Shown here in pieces: positions 41,057 through 49,078 of a stretch of DNA of 64,000 nt. A program made the position numbers and the translations under genes. The notes under the pieces are model-generated. The model searched no databases and had not been told where the DNA came from. It worked only from the letters and a program-made list of their open reading frames with translations. Position 1 is the stretch's first letter. The number at the start of each line of letters is the position of its first letter. The stretch is from an uncultured Oscillospiraceae bacterium (GTDB lineage: Bacteria > Bacillota > Clostridia > Oscillospirales > Oscillospiraceae): positions 1-64,000 of the forward strand of contig CAKTNN010000005.1 in assembly GCA_934589065.1 (NCBI GenBank), given 5' to 3'.

Positions 41057-41419
41057 CTAGGCCCTGCTTTCCGGCAGACCGAAGCTGACGGCAATGGCAT
41101 CGTCCACCATGGACATTTGCTTTTCGTCCAACCGCCCCATGTGCTCCCGCAGACGGCGCTTGTCAATGGTTCGGATTTGCTCTAAAAGAATTACCGAATC
41201 CTTGGATAGGCCAACGCTTCCCCCGGCAATATTGATGTGGGTGGGCAGTCTGGCTTTTCCCGTCTGGCTGGTGATGGCTGCGGCAATCACCGTTGGGGAG
41301 TGCCGGTTGCCGGTATCGTTCTGCACGATGAGCACCGGCCTGGTTCCGCCCTGCTCGCTGCCTACCACCGGAGACAAATCGGCATAGAAAATATCCCCGC
41401 GTTTCACTGTGCTGTCCAT
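41057..41419 (-). CDS. MazF/PemK-type endoribonuclease toxin, no adjacent antitoxin
   Basis: A 120-residue protein of the MazF/NdoA (PemK) family, sequence-specific mRNA interferases of type II toxin-antitoxin systems. Features are [30 protein letters not shown] (in part), [17 protein letters not shown] with the catalytic Arg/Thr region, [16 protein letters not shown], and a conserved C-terminal helix. It resembles Bacillus NdoA more than E. coli MazF. The upstream gene is a lipoprotein, and the 155-base gap (41420-41574) shows no antitoxin-like frame. In many Firmicutes an antitoxin and alr precede it. The ribosome binding site is weak (GGAG, 11 bases before the ATG). Confidence 0.92.
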   Translation of the reverse strand: MDSTVKRGDIFYADLSPVVGSEQGGTRPVLIVQNDTGNRHSPTVIAAAITSQTGKARLPTHINIAGGSVGLSKDSVILLEQIRTIDKRRLREHMGRLDEKQMSMVDDAIAVSFGLPESRA

Positions 41420-41574
41420 ATTGCTTCACACTCCGTACAGTTCTTACGGGCGGCTTTGCCCGTGGCTGCGCTACCGAACATTATGTAACGCGGCTATGCT
41501 TATTGTCCCACGGAAGGTGCCTTTTTATACGGGAGCGGAAATCTTTCGGAACGAAAACACCGCCGCGACCCATT

Positions 41575-42138
41575 CTATGCGCCCGGTTTCGAGGCTGTTC
41601 GGAATGCTTGGAGTTCCATCGACAGTATTTTTGTGCCACGGCAGCACAGCTCTGCCCGGACAGGCTTCCCGTTTTCCAGCCAGACATCCGCTTGAAGGGG
41701 ATCGTCTTCAAAACTGTCGTCGATGGTCAGCCGGGTCAGGGAGCCCTCCGGGCCGCTGCTTGTCAGATTTCCGCTGCGCAGAGCCCGCAGAAATAGCCAG
41801 GGAGCGCTGACCGGGGAGACTAGGCCGTCCGCCAGCAGGGGGAAGGCGAGGGCTTTGTCATCAAAGGTCAGCTTTCCCTTTCCGGCTGCAACGGTTCCGG
41901 AAATACCCTGAATGGGTTCCGGAGCAGCCACGGTAAAGGTCAGGTCTCCCTGCCGGTCACCCTGGCAGTCCAGGGTAAAGACAGAAAGACTATCGCCGTA
42001 GTCCGCGGTGATTTCCGCCTGAAAGCTGCAAAAATCGCTTTGCAAAATTTGCTGCCGGAGGGTAAGGGCTTCCTCTTCTCTGCCGGCGCAGCCGGTAAGG
42101 AGAAAAAGGAACAGCAGTGTTGCGGCAAGCCGTTTCAA
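41575..42138 (-). CDS. Lipoprotein of unknown function
   Basis: A 187-residue exported protein. The signal peptide MKRLAATLLFLFLLTGCAG ends in lipobox LLTGC. The mature part is beta-rich (FQAEITADYGDSLSVFTLDC, GDLTFTVAAPEPI, GKLTFDDKALAFPL), a pattern like the LolA/LppX-type lipid-binding fold, which is inference only. It starts 12 bases after the nnrD stop and is probably in an operon with nnrD and the M32 peptidase. Similar lipoproteins beside nnrD occur in other clostridia, from memory. Confidence 0.75.
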   Translation of the reverse strand: MKRLAATLLFLFLLTGCAGREEEALTLRQQILQSDFCSFQAEITADYGDSLSVFTLDCQGDRQGDLTFTVAAPEPIQGISGTVAAGKGKLTFDDKALAFPLLADGLVSPVSAPWLFLRALRSGNLTSSGPEGSLTRLTIDDSFEDDPLQADVWLENGKPVRAELCCRGTKILSMELQAFRTASKPGA

Positions 42139-42150
42139 TTACATCCCGCC

Positions 42151-42993
42151 TTATTTGAGAAGCTGCGGAAGGGTGTCCAGCAGATCACTGGGGAGCATTC
42201 CGTACTGCCCCAGGGACTGGGCGCTTATGTCGCCTGCTGCGCCGTGAAGCCAGGCGGCACAGGCGGCAGCCTCTATGGGCGCAAGTCCCTGCCCCAAAAG
42301 GGAGACGAGAATGCCGGAGAGCACATCGCCGCTGCCGCCCACCGCCATACCGGGATTTCCTGTGAGATTGCGGTAGTCCCGGCTGCCATCGGTGATGCAT
42401 GTCCGGTGGCCCTTTAGCAGCACAATGGAGCCCGTCTCCTTTGCGGCTTCCCGGCTGGAAGCCATCCGGTCATTTCCTACAGGGCTAAAGAGCCGGGCAA
42501 ATTCCCCGTCGTGTGGGGTGAGTATGGTGGGCGCGCCCCTTCCGCGCAGTATATCCTTATGTCCGGAAAGCAGGGTTATGCCATCGGCATCCACTACCAC
42601 GGGACAACGGGCGGAAGAGAGCACGGCCTGCACAACGGAGAAGGTATCCTCCGATATCCCAAGCCCGGGGCCAATGAGCACGGCATCCATTTTGGAAAGC
42701 CGGGCAAGAATTTGTGGCAGAGCTTCAGCGCTCAGCATTCCGTCCTTTTCCGGCAGGGGAAATACCACCGGCTCGTTGAGCTTGATGGCTTCAATTTCAT
42801 AAATGCTCTTGGGAACACCCAGGTATACCAGTCCCGCGCCGGAGCGCAGGGCACCCATGGCGGCAAAATAGGCCGCACCCGTAAACCCCACACTGCCGCA
42901 GAGCAGGAGAATTTTCCCAAAGCTGCCCTTGTGGGCATCCTCTGCCCGGTCGGGAAGCAGGGATAAAACATCGGCTTTTGTCAGTTCAGTCAT
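42151..42993 (-). CDS. nnrD: ADP-dependent (S)-NAD(P)H-hydrate dehydratase
   Basis: Repairs hydrated NAD(P)H (NADHX, NADPHX) in the cytoplasm. The 280-residue protein is the ribokinase-like YjeF C-terminal domain alone: DAHKGSFGKILLLCGS at the N-terminus, VLIGPGLG, VVVDADGITLL, TILTPHDGEFARL, and the nucleotide-binding GNPGMAVGGSGDVLSGIL. In many bacteria this domain is fused to the NnrE epimerase; here the epimerase part is absent and no separate copy is in the window. It follows the M32 peptidase gene by 11 bases. Confidence 0.93.
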   Translation of the reverse strand: MTELTKADVLSLLPDRAEDAHKGSFGKILLLCGSVGFTGAAYFAAMGALRSGAGLVYLGVPKSIYEIEAIKLNEPVVFPLPEKDGMLSAEALPQILARLSKMDAVLIGPGLGISEDTFSVVQAVLSSARCPVVVDADGITLLSGHKDILRGRGAPTILTPHDGEFARLFSPVGNDRMASSREAAKETGSIVLLKGHRTCITDGSRDYRNLTGNPGMAVGGSGDVLSGILVSLLGQGLAPIEAAACAAWLHGAAGDISAQSLGQYGMLPSDLLDTLPQLLK

Positions 42994-43004
42994 AAAAACG
43001 TCCT

Positions 43005-44513
43005 TTATACGCCGTACAGCTTGCTGAATTTCTGCTCCAGGTAATCGGTATAGTATTTGGGGTCAAATTCTCCGCAGACCTCCCGGAAGAGTGCGCCGGG
43101 CTTTTTATAGCTGGCAAAGCGGTGGATGTGGGCCCGCAGCCAGTCGGTTACAGGCTGCAGGTTCCCCTGGGCCACATAGGCAAATACATCTCCCAAATCC
43201 TGCTCCATTACATGGAGCATCTGTGCGCCGTAGGCACTGCCCAGTGCATAGCTGGGAAAGTAGCCGATGCTGCCGCCGGACCAGTGGGAATCCTGCAGGC
43301 AACCCTCCCGGTCGGTGGGGACGGAAATGCCCAGGTATTCCCGGTACAGCCGATTCCACAGGGCGGGCACATCCTTCACTTCCAGAGTTCCGCCAATCAG
43401 CTGCTTTTCAATCTCGTAGCGCACCATGACATGGAGACAGTAGGTAAGCTCGTCGGCCTCGGTGCGGATGAGGCTGGGCTGGGCCTTATTGACGCCGCGG
43501 TAGAACATTTCCTCCGTCACGTCCTGCAGCTGGCTGGGGAAGTGCTCCTGCAGATAGGGGAAAATGGCGTGGATAAAGGCCTGGGATCTGCCGATGATAT
43601 TCTCATAAAACCGGCTCTGGCTTTCGTGGATGCCCATGGACACGCCCCCGGAGAGGACGGTGTAGTTATAGCAGTCATCCGCGCCCAGTTCATACAGGGC
43701 GTGGCCTCCCTCGTGGATGACGGAATACATGGAAGAGGCCAGATCGTTTTCAAAATAGTGGGTGGTGATGCGTACATCCCGGTTGTTAAAATTGGTGGTA
43801 AAGGGGTGCTCGGTTTCCCCAATGCTGCAATAGGCCCGATCCAGGCCCATTACCTCCATCAGATAGTCGGAGAATTCCCGCTGCTCCTGGATGGGATAGA
43901 GCCGGTGCAGGAAACGGTCGTCAATCTGTGGGACACGCTGAATTTTCCCAAGCAGGGGCACAATGGTTTTGCGGAGTTGGGCAAAGAACTTGTCCAGAAT
44001 CTGAGTGTTCATGCCCTCTTCGTATTCGTTCAGCAGGGCATCATAAGCAGGAAGGTCAGGATTATAGTAGCCTGCAAATTTCCTGTTGTAATCTACGATT
44101 TTTTCCAGAACAGGGCAGAAGGAGGCAAAATCGTTTTCGCTCTTTGCCTTGTGCCAGACGGCATCCGCTTCGTTCAGAAGTACCTGATAGTCAACGTACT
44201 CCTGGGCGGGAATCCGCTTCATGCGGTCATATTCCTTGCGGGCCTGCTCCAGCTCCCGCTTTTGCAAGGGGGTCAGTTCTTCCAGGCGGTCAGTCAGGTA
44301 GTCAAAGAGAACTCCGTTTTCCTCTCCGACGGTCAGATTATATACGACCGAGCTGAGCACCTCCATGGTCTTGCCCCGGCCTTCGTAGGAGCCGCTGGGG
44401 GCTGCGGTGGCAGCATCCAGATATAAAACGCCCATGGCGTGGTTGTAAGCGCCCAGAGTTTGCTGGTAGCTGCGGAAGGTTTCCAGGGCTTGAGAAAGAT
44501 TTGTGTATTCCAA
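43005..44513 (-). CDS. M32 family (Taq-type) metallocarboxypeptidase
   Basis: A broad-specificity zinc carboxypeptidase of family M32, about 502 residues, cytoplasmic. The zinc site is HEGGHALYELG (HExxH form), followed by GGVSMGIHESQSRFYEN with the third ligand Glu, and a conserved ISVPTDREGCLQDSHWSGGSIGYFPSYALG segment (in part) typical of the family. I chose TTG 44513 because AAGGAAAGGA lies upstream; the in-frame ATG at 44553-44555 overlaps the -10 box and is unlikely to be transcribed. It heads the operon with nnrD and the lipoprotein. Confidence 0.92.
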   Translation of the reverse strand: MEYTNLSQALETFRSYQQTLGAYNHAMGVLYLDAATAAPSGSYEGRGKTMEVLSSVVYNLTVGEENGVLFDYLTDRLEELTPLQKRELEQARKEYDRMKRIPAQEYVDYQVLLNEADAVWHKAKSENDFASFCPVLEKIVDYNRKFAGYYNPDLPAYDALLNEYEEGMNTQILDKFFAQLRKTIVPLLGKIQRVPQIDDRFLHRLYPIQEQREFSDYLMEVMGLDRAYCSIGETEHPFTTNFNNRDVRITTHYFENDLASSMYSVIHEGGHALYELGADDCYNYTVLSGGVSMGIHESQSRFYENIIGRSQAFIHAIFPYLQEHFPSQLQDVTEEMFYRGVNKAQPSLIRTEADELTYCLHVMVRYEIEKQLIGGTLEVKDVPALWNRLYREYLGISVPTDREGCLQDSHWSGGSIGYFPSYALGSAYGAQMLHVMEQDLGDVFAYVAQGNLQPVTDWLRAHIHRFASYKKPGALFREVCGEFDPKYYTDYLEQKFSKLYGV

Positions 44514-44545
44514 TTTCGTTTCGTTCCTTTCCTTGTTTTCTCTTA

Positions 44546-44575
44546 ACCATACCACGTTTCCGGCCCAAGCGTCAA
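44546..44575 (-). promoter_or_regulatory. Promoter of the M32-nnrD-lipoprotein operon
   Basis: On the minus strand TTGACG (plus-strand 44570-44575), 18-base spacer, TATGGT (44546-44551). Confidence 0.6.
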
Positions 44576-44625
44576 CTGGAATGCAAGGGAAAATCCGGGA
44601 TCATTATGGATTTTTTCAAAAACAC

Positions 44626-44654
44626 TTGCAAAACGGCATCAGGTGTGCTAGTAT
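44626..44654 (+). promoter_or_regulatory. Promoter of the T-box/pheST transcript
   Basis: TTGCAA (44626-44631), 17-base spacer, TAGTAT (44649-44654). Confidence 0.75.
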
Positions 44655-44660
44655 AAACCC

Positions 44661-44933
44661 GTTGTTACAAAAGCTGCGATTGGGCTGCCTTGTGCTGGCA
44701 AACACGCATTTTCAGAGAGAGCGGGATGGTGAAATCCGCTTGCGTGCAGTGTGTGGGCTTTCTCCCAGGAGCCGCCGCCTGAAAGGGATTTTCAAGTAGG
44801 GAGGGTCGGGTGACGCCGTTATCCGTCTGGGGCGTGTCTGCGTCCGAAAAGTGCACTGCATAGCAGTGAATTGCGGGTGGTACCGCGGAAGGTTTGCCTT
44901 TCGTCCCGAACTGTCGGGAGGAAAGGTTTTTTG
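44661..44933 (+). promoter_or_regulatory. T-box riboswitch, phenylalanine specifier
   Basis: A tRNA-sensing leader that permits read-through when uncharged tRNA-Phe binds. Stem I shows AGAGAGCGGGATGGTGAAAT (distal loop region) and, near its base, the specifier TTC at 44791-44793 followed by AAGTAGG. The T-box sequence GGGTGGTACCGCGG is at 44875-44888. The terminator CCTTTC...GAAAGG with inner CCCGA/TCGGG ends at TTTTTT (44927-44932). UUC is a Phe codon, in agreement with the downstream pheS and pheT. Confidence 0.95.
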
Positions 44934-44953
44934 TTTTATTAGGAGGAAACGCA

Positions 44954-45997
44954 ATGAAAGAACAATTGGAAAGCATCCGTCAGCAGGCAATGACGGCTCT
45001 GGAAGAGGCTTCAACTCCTGCCGCTCTGGAGGAGCTGCGGGTTAAGCTGCTGGGCAAAAAGGGCGAGCTCACCGCAGTGCTGAAGCAGATGGGAAAGCTC
45101 TCTGCCGAGGAACGCCCGGTTATGGGCCAGATGGCAAACTCTGTCCGTGCTGCCATTGAAGAAAAGCTGGAGGAGCGGAAGGAAACCATCCATGCCGCCG
45201 CCATGGAAGCAAAGCTGGCTGCAGAGGCCATCGATGTGACCATTCCCGGCAAGGAATTTGCCATTGGTCACCAGCACCCCATGAATCAGGTGCTCCAGCA
45301 GATTAAGGATTCCTTTGTGGGCATGGGCTACCAGGTGGTAGAGGGCCCGGAGGTAGAGCTGGCTGACTACAATTTTACCCGGCTGAACATTGAAGAGGGC
45401 CATCCCTCCCGGGACCGCTCCGATACCTTCTATTTCACCGATGATGATTCCGTGCTTTTGCGTACCCAGACCAGCCCCATGCAGATTCGCGTGATGGAAA
45501 ATGCCAAGCCCCCCATCTGCATTCTGGCTCCCGGTCGGGTGTTCCGGAAGGACGAAGCCGATGCCACCCACTCTCCCATGTTCCACCAGATCGAGGGCCT
45601 GGTGGTGGCGGAAGACATCACCATGGGCGACCTGAAGGGCGCGCTCATCGGCATTATGCGCAAGATCTACGGCGAGAACGCCCAGATGCGTTTCCGTCCC
45701 CATCATTTCCCCTTCACCGAGCCCAGCTGCGAAATGGATATGCAGTGTCACAAGTGCCACGGCTCCGGGGAAATTGACGGTCAGGTTTGCTCCACCTGCC
45801 ACGGCGAGGGCTGGATTGAACTGCTGGGCGCCGGCATGGTGCATCCCACGGTTCTGGAAAACTGCGGCATCGATTCTGAAAAGTACTCCGGATTTGCCTT
45901 TGGCATGGGCCTGGAGCGTATGGCAATGGGCCGCCTGAAGATCAATGACCTGCGTCTGATCTTCGATAACGACGTTCGGTTCCTGAACCAGTTCTGA
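44954..45997 (+). CDS. pheS: Phenylalanyl-tRNA synthetase alpha subunit
   Basis: Catalytic subunit of the (alpha-beta)2 enzyme charging tRNA-Phe. The 347-residue protein has an N-terminal coiled-coil tRNA-binding arm (about residues 1-85), then the class II core: motif 1 around HPMNQVLQQIKDSFVGMGY, motif 2 with FHQIEGLVV and FRPHHFPFTEPSCEMD, and motif 3 GFAFGMGLERMAM. An insertion, CHKCHGSGEIDGQVCSTCHG, gives two Cys pairs like a zinc knuckle and is found in some clostridial PheS. AGGAGG 7 bases before ATG 44954 sets the start. Controlled by the T-box. Confidence 0.97.
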   Translation: MKEQLESIRQQAMTALEEASTPAALEELRVKLLGKKGELTAVLKQMGKLSAEERPVMGQMANSVRAAIEEKLEERKETIHAAAMEAKLAAEAIDVTIPGKEFAIGHQHPMNQVLQQIKDSFVGMGYQVVEGPEVELADYNFTRLNIEEGHPSRDRSDTFYFTDDDSVLLRTQTSPMQIRVMENAKPPICILAPGRVFRKDEADATHSPMFHQIEGLVVAEDITMGDLKGALIGIMRKIYGENAQMRFRPHHFPFTEPSCEMDMQCHKCHGSGEIDGQVCSTCHGEGWIELLGAGMVHPTVLENCGIDSEKYSGFAFGMGLERMAMGRLKINDLRLIFDNDVRFLNQF

Positions 45998-46010
45998 GGA
46001 GGCATAGAAA

Positions 46011-48398
46011 ATGAAACTGAACAGAAAATGGATTAATGAAGAGTTCGTGGATTTGAGCCACGTTTCCGATAAGGATTTTGTGGAAACCCTGACGGTATTC
46101 GGTCAGAAGGTGGAAACCTGGGAACGGATGGATGCGGAAATCAAGAATGTTGTGGTGGGCAAGGTCGTATCCATGGTGCGCCACCCCAATTCCGATCACA
46201 TGTTTATTTGCCAGGTGGATGTAGGGCAGGGCGAGCCGGTGCAGATCGTTACCGGCGCACAGAATGTCCACAAGGGCGATTTGGTTCCCGTTGCACTGCA
46301 CAATTCCTGGCTCCCCGGCGGCGTGCACATTACCAAGGGCAAGCTTCGTGGGGAAACCTCCAACGGTATGCTGTGCTCCTTTGCAGAGCTGGGCCTGACC
46401 CAGAATGATCTGCCCGGCGTGTATGCCGATGGGATCTGGATCCTGGAACCCGATGCGGGCAAGCCCGGCGATGACATTAACCCTATCATCGGAAACGGCG
46501 ATACCGTAGTGGATTTTGAAATCACCAACAACCGCCCGGACTGCTATTCCATCATCGGCCTGGCCCGGGAGACTGCTGCCGCCTTCGGTCAGCATATTCG
46601 TCACCACGAGCCGGTGGTGCACGGTTCCGATGCCGGTTCTATTTTCGACCATCTGGATGTGGAAGTGCCTGCCGAAAAGCTGTGCAACCGCTACACCTCC
46701 CGGATGGTGGCAAACGTAAAAATCGGCCCGTCTCCTAAGTGGATGCGCCAGCGGCTCCGCGCCAACGGCGTGCGGCCCATCAATAACATTGTAGATATCA
46801 CCAACTACGTCATGCTGGAGTACGGCCAGCCCATGCACGCCTTTGACTATCGCTATGTTTCCTCCGGCAAGATCGTTGTCCGGGAAGCCGAGGCCGGGGA
46901 GTCGATGACCACTCTGGAGGGCACCCAGCGGGCACTGAAGCCCGGTATGCTGGTGATTGCCGATGAAACAAGGCCCATCGGCCTTGCCGGTATTATGGGC
47001 GGTCAGAACAGTGAAATCCGGGATGACACCACTATGGTGGTGTTTGAGTCCGCCAATTTCGACGGAACCTCCATCCGCCAGACGGCTTTGGCCCTGGGTA
47101 TGCGTACCGAGGCCTCCGGTAAGTTTGAAAAGCACCTGGACCCCATGCTGACCGTTCCCGCCGTGCAGCGCGCCTGCGAACTGGTGGAGCTGCTTTCCTG
47201 CGGCGATGTGCTGGACGGTATGATCGATGTGATTAACTATGTTCCCCAGCCCCGTAAGGTGAAGCTGGAGCCGGAGAAGATCAACCACCTGCTGGGCACC
47301 AGCATTTCCAGAGAGGATATGGTAAAGTATCTGGATCTGCTGGAAATCCCTGTGGAGGGGGACGACATCCTGGTTCCCTCCTTCCGGCCTGATCTGGTTC
47401 GTATGGCGGATATTGCAGAGGAAGTGGGCCGCTCCTATGGCTATAACGAAATCCCCACTACCGAGTTCAAAACCTCTACCCAGGGCGGCTACTCCCGGGA
47501 AATGAAGCTGGAAATCAAGGCCGGAACTCTGTGCCGGGCTATGGGCTACAGCGAGATTATCACCTATTCCTTCGTATCCCCCACGGTGTTTGACCAGATT
47601 CGCATCCCGGCAGACAGCCCCCTGCGCAATGTGCTGAAAATTCAGAATCCCCTGGGCGAGGATACCTCCATTATGCGCACCATCGCTCTGCCCTCCATGC
47701 TGGAAATTCTGGCCCGGAACAATGCCTACCACAATAAGGCAGCCAAGCTTTACGAGGTTGCCAAGGTTTACCTGCCCCGGGAAGGACAGAAGCTGCCCCA
47801 GGAGCCCAAGATGCTGATGCTGGGCACTTACGGCACGGCGGAGACGTTCTTCACCCTGAAGGGCGAGCTGGAAGCCATCTTTGCCGGCCTGCGGATGAAG
47901 AAGGCGGAGTACACCGCCGAGAAGAATAACCCCAGCTATCACCCCGGACGCTGCGCCAAGGTTACCGTAGACAGCGTGGAAATCGGTGTGATGGGTCAGG
48001 TGCATCCCCTGGTTGCCAAGAACTATGGCATCGATTCCGAGGTTTACTGCGCAGAGCTGAACTTTACCAAGATGCTTACGCTGATGCTGCCGGATGCCAC
48101 CTATACGGCGCTGCCCAAGTATCCCAGTGTCAGCCGTGACCTGGCTGTGGTGTGCGAGGAAGCCGTCACCGTTGCCCAGGTGGAAAAGGTGATTGCCTCC
48201 GCTGCCGGAAAGCTGCTGCGGGACGTAAAGCTCTTTGATATTTACCGGGGCGTGGGTGTGCCCGTAGGGAAGAAGAGCATGGCCTTCTCCCTGGAGCTCC
48301 GGGCAGATGACCGCACCCTGACCGATGCCGATTCCGAGGCGGTTACCGCCAAGGTCCTGGCGGCTCTGGAAGAGCAGCTGGGCGCGACCCTGCGCTGA
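46011..48398 (+). CDS. pheT: Phenylalanyl-tRNA synthetase beta subunit
   Basis: The 795-residue partner of PheS, involved in tRNA binding and editing of Tyr-tRNA-Phe. In order are the N-terminal tRNA-binding OB domain (about residues 40-150, VGKVVSMVRHPNSDHMFICQVDVG in part), the B3/B4 editing domain (NNIVDITNYVMLEYGQPMHAFD in part), the B5 domain, a catalytically inactive synthetase-like core (VGRSYGYNEIPT), and the C-terminal anticodon-binding fold (LPKYPSVSRDLAVVCEEAV). Length is normal. It starts 13 bases after pheS with GAGGAGG across the gap. Confidence 0.97.
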   Translation: MKLNRKWINEEFVDLSHVSDKDFVETLTVFGQKVETWERMDAEIKNVVVGKVVSMVRHPNSDHMFICQVDVGQGEPVQIVTGAQNVHKGDLVPVALHNSWLPGGVHITKGKLRGETSNGMLCSFAELGLTQNDLPGVYADGIWILEPDAGKPGDDINPIIGNGDTVVDFEITNNRPDCYSIIGLARETAAAFGQHIRHHEPVVHGSDAGSIFDHLDVEVPAEKLCNRYTSRMVANVKIGPSPKWMRQRLRANGVRPINNIVDITNYVMLEYGQPMHAFDYRYVSSGKIVVREAEAGESMTTLEGTQRALKPGMLVIADETRPIGLAGIMGGQNSEIRDDTTMVVFESANFDGTSIRQTALALGMRTEASGKFEKHLDPMLTVPAVQRACELVELLSCGDVLDGMIDVINYVPQPRKVKLEPEKINHLLGTSISREDMVKYLDLLEIPVEGDDILVPSFRPDLVRMADIAEEVGRSYGYNEIPTTEFKTSTQGGYSREMKLEIKAGTLCRAMGYSEIITYSFVSPTVFDQIRIPADSPLRNVLKIQNPLGEDTSIMRTIALPSMLEILARNNAYHNKAAKLYEVAKVYLPREGQKLPQEPKMLMLGTYGTAETFFTLKGELEAIFAGLRMKKAEYTAEKNNPSYHPGRCAKVTVDSVEIGVMGQVHPLVAKNYGIDSEVYCAELNFTKMLTLMLPDATYTALPKYPSVSRDLAVVCEEAVTVAQVEKVIASAAGKLLRDVKLFDIYRGVGVPVGKKSMAFSLELRADDRTLTDADSEAVTAKVLAALEEQLGATLR

Positions 48399-48426
48399 TA
48401 CAAAAAAGCATATCCGTTCTCTTTTT

Positions 48427-48463
48427 CCCCCTGCCGCATAGCCTTGTGGCAGGGGGGATTTTG
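48427..48463 (+). terminator. Terminator-like hairpin after pheT carrying the next gene's ribosome binding site
   Basis: CCCCCTGCC (48427-48435) pairs with GGCAGGGGG (48449-48457) around an A/T-mixed loop, then ATTTTG. The GGGGGGA of the 3' arm is also the ribosome binding site for ATG 48465. Confidence 0.75.
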
Positions 48464-48464
48464 T

Positions 48465-48866
48465 ATGCTGATTGAACGGGAAGTGACTGTCGGCTCCCGG
48501 AGCGTGGGGCGGGTGCAGGTTCGCAGACAGGGACTATACTATGTGTTTCACTGCCGCTGCACCCTCAGCGGGGAGACACCCTGGCGTTTGGAGGCGGCCT
48601 GCGGGGAGAAAAAAGAGGACTTGGGAGTGCTGGTTCCCATGGATGGGGGCTTCGGGCTGGATACCCGCCGCCCGGTTAAGACCCTGGGGGAGGGGAAGCT
48701 CCGCTTTACCCTGCTGCCAAAGAGAATCCCGCACCGGACGAACTTTGCACCCATTTATCCGGAAGAACCCTTTGCCTATATCCAAAAGCTGAAAAATGCC
48801 TTTCTGGAAACCAGGAACGGGCAGCTTGGCGCTGTCTGGAAGGAAAAGTCCCGGCAGGAAGAATAA
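48465..48866 (+). CDS. Hypothetical protein downstream of pheT
   Basis: A 133-residue cytoplasmic protein that I do not recognise. It begins MLIEREVTVGSRSVGRVQVR and is predicted mostly beta: YYVFHCRCTLSGETPWRLEA, LGVLVPMDGGFGLDTRRPV, GEGKLRFTLLPKRIP. It has few charged clusters and no signal peptide or metal-binding pattern. The start follows a G-rich site lying in a terminator arm, so its expression probably depends on read-through from pheST and on local RNA folding. It could be a small regulator or enzyme-associated protein. Confidence 0.7.
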   Translation: MLIEREVTVGSRSVGRVQVRRQGLYYVFHCRCTLSGETPWRLEAACGEKKEDLGVLVPMDGGFGLDTRRPVKTLGEGKLRFTLLPKRIPHRTNFAPIYPEEPFAYIQKLKNAFLETRNGQLGAVWKEKSRQEE

Positions 48867-48920
48867 AGCCGCATTTATTCAACCTGGCAGGAAAGCCGCG
48901 AAAAGAATGCGGAAAACTTG

Positions 48921-48949
48921 TTGATTTTTGCCGGGGGAGATGTTAATAT
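48921..48949 (+). promoter_or_regulatory. Promoter of the nucleoside-type ABC transporter operon
   Basis: TTGATT (48921-48926), 17-base spacer, TAATAT (48944-48949). Confidence 0.7.
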
Positions 48950-48956
48950 ATCTTTA

Positions 48957-49078
48957 ATGAAAGCTGTGCCATAGGAGTGTGGCGGCTTTTCAAATGCGTC
49001 ATATAAAGCGGCTTGCCCCCTCAGCGGCGGCAGCTTCTTTATTTTGGCAGATATTACCAGGGAGGGGGCTAAGCAATT
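48957..49078 (+). promoter_or_regulatory. Structured leader of the ABC transporter operon
   Basis: About 120 bases. A first hairpin is formed by AAAGCTGTGCCA and TGTGGCGGCTTT. Further on, GCCCCCTC (49015-49022) is complementary to the GGAGGGGGC ribosome binding site region (49060-49068). It does not match the purine riboswitch consensus. Confidence 0.45.

Noticed and set aside
40958..41185. 75-codon frame on the plus strand antisense to mazF, considered as an antitoxin
   Set aside because: Most of it is antisense to mazF, there is no ribosome binding site, and no antitoxin fold pattern is seen.
45942..48005. Long open frame (687 codons) on the minus strand, opposite pheT
   Set aside because: Antisense to pheT; Gly/His-rich and motif-free, as expected of a shadow frame.
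48957..49078. Purine riboswitch ahead of the nucleoside-type transporter
   Set aside because: The conserved core around P1, J2/3 and the loop sequences is not present; kept only as an unidentified leader.
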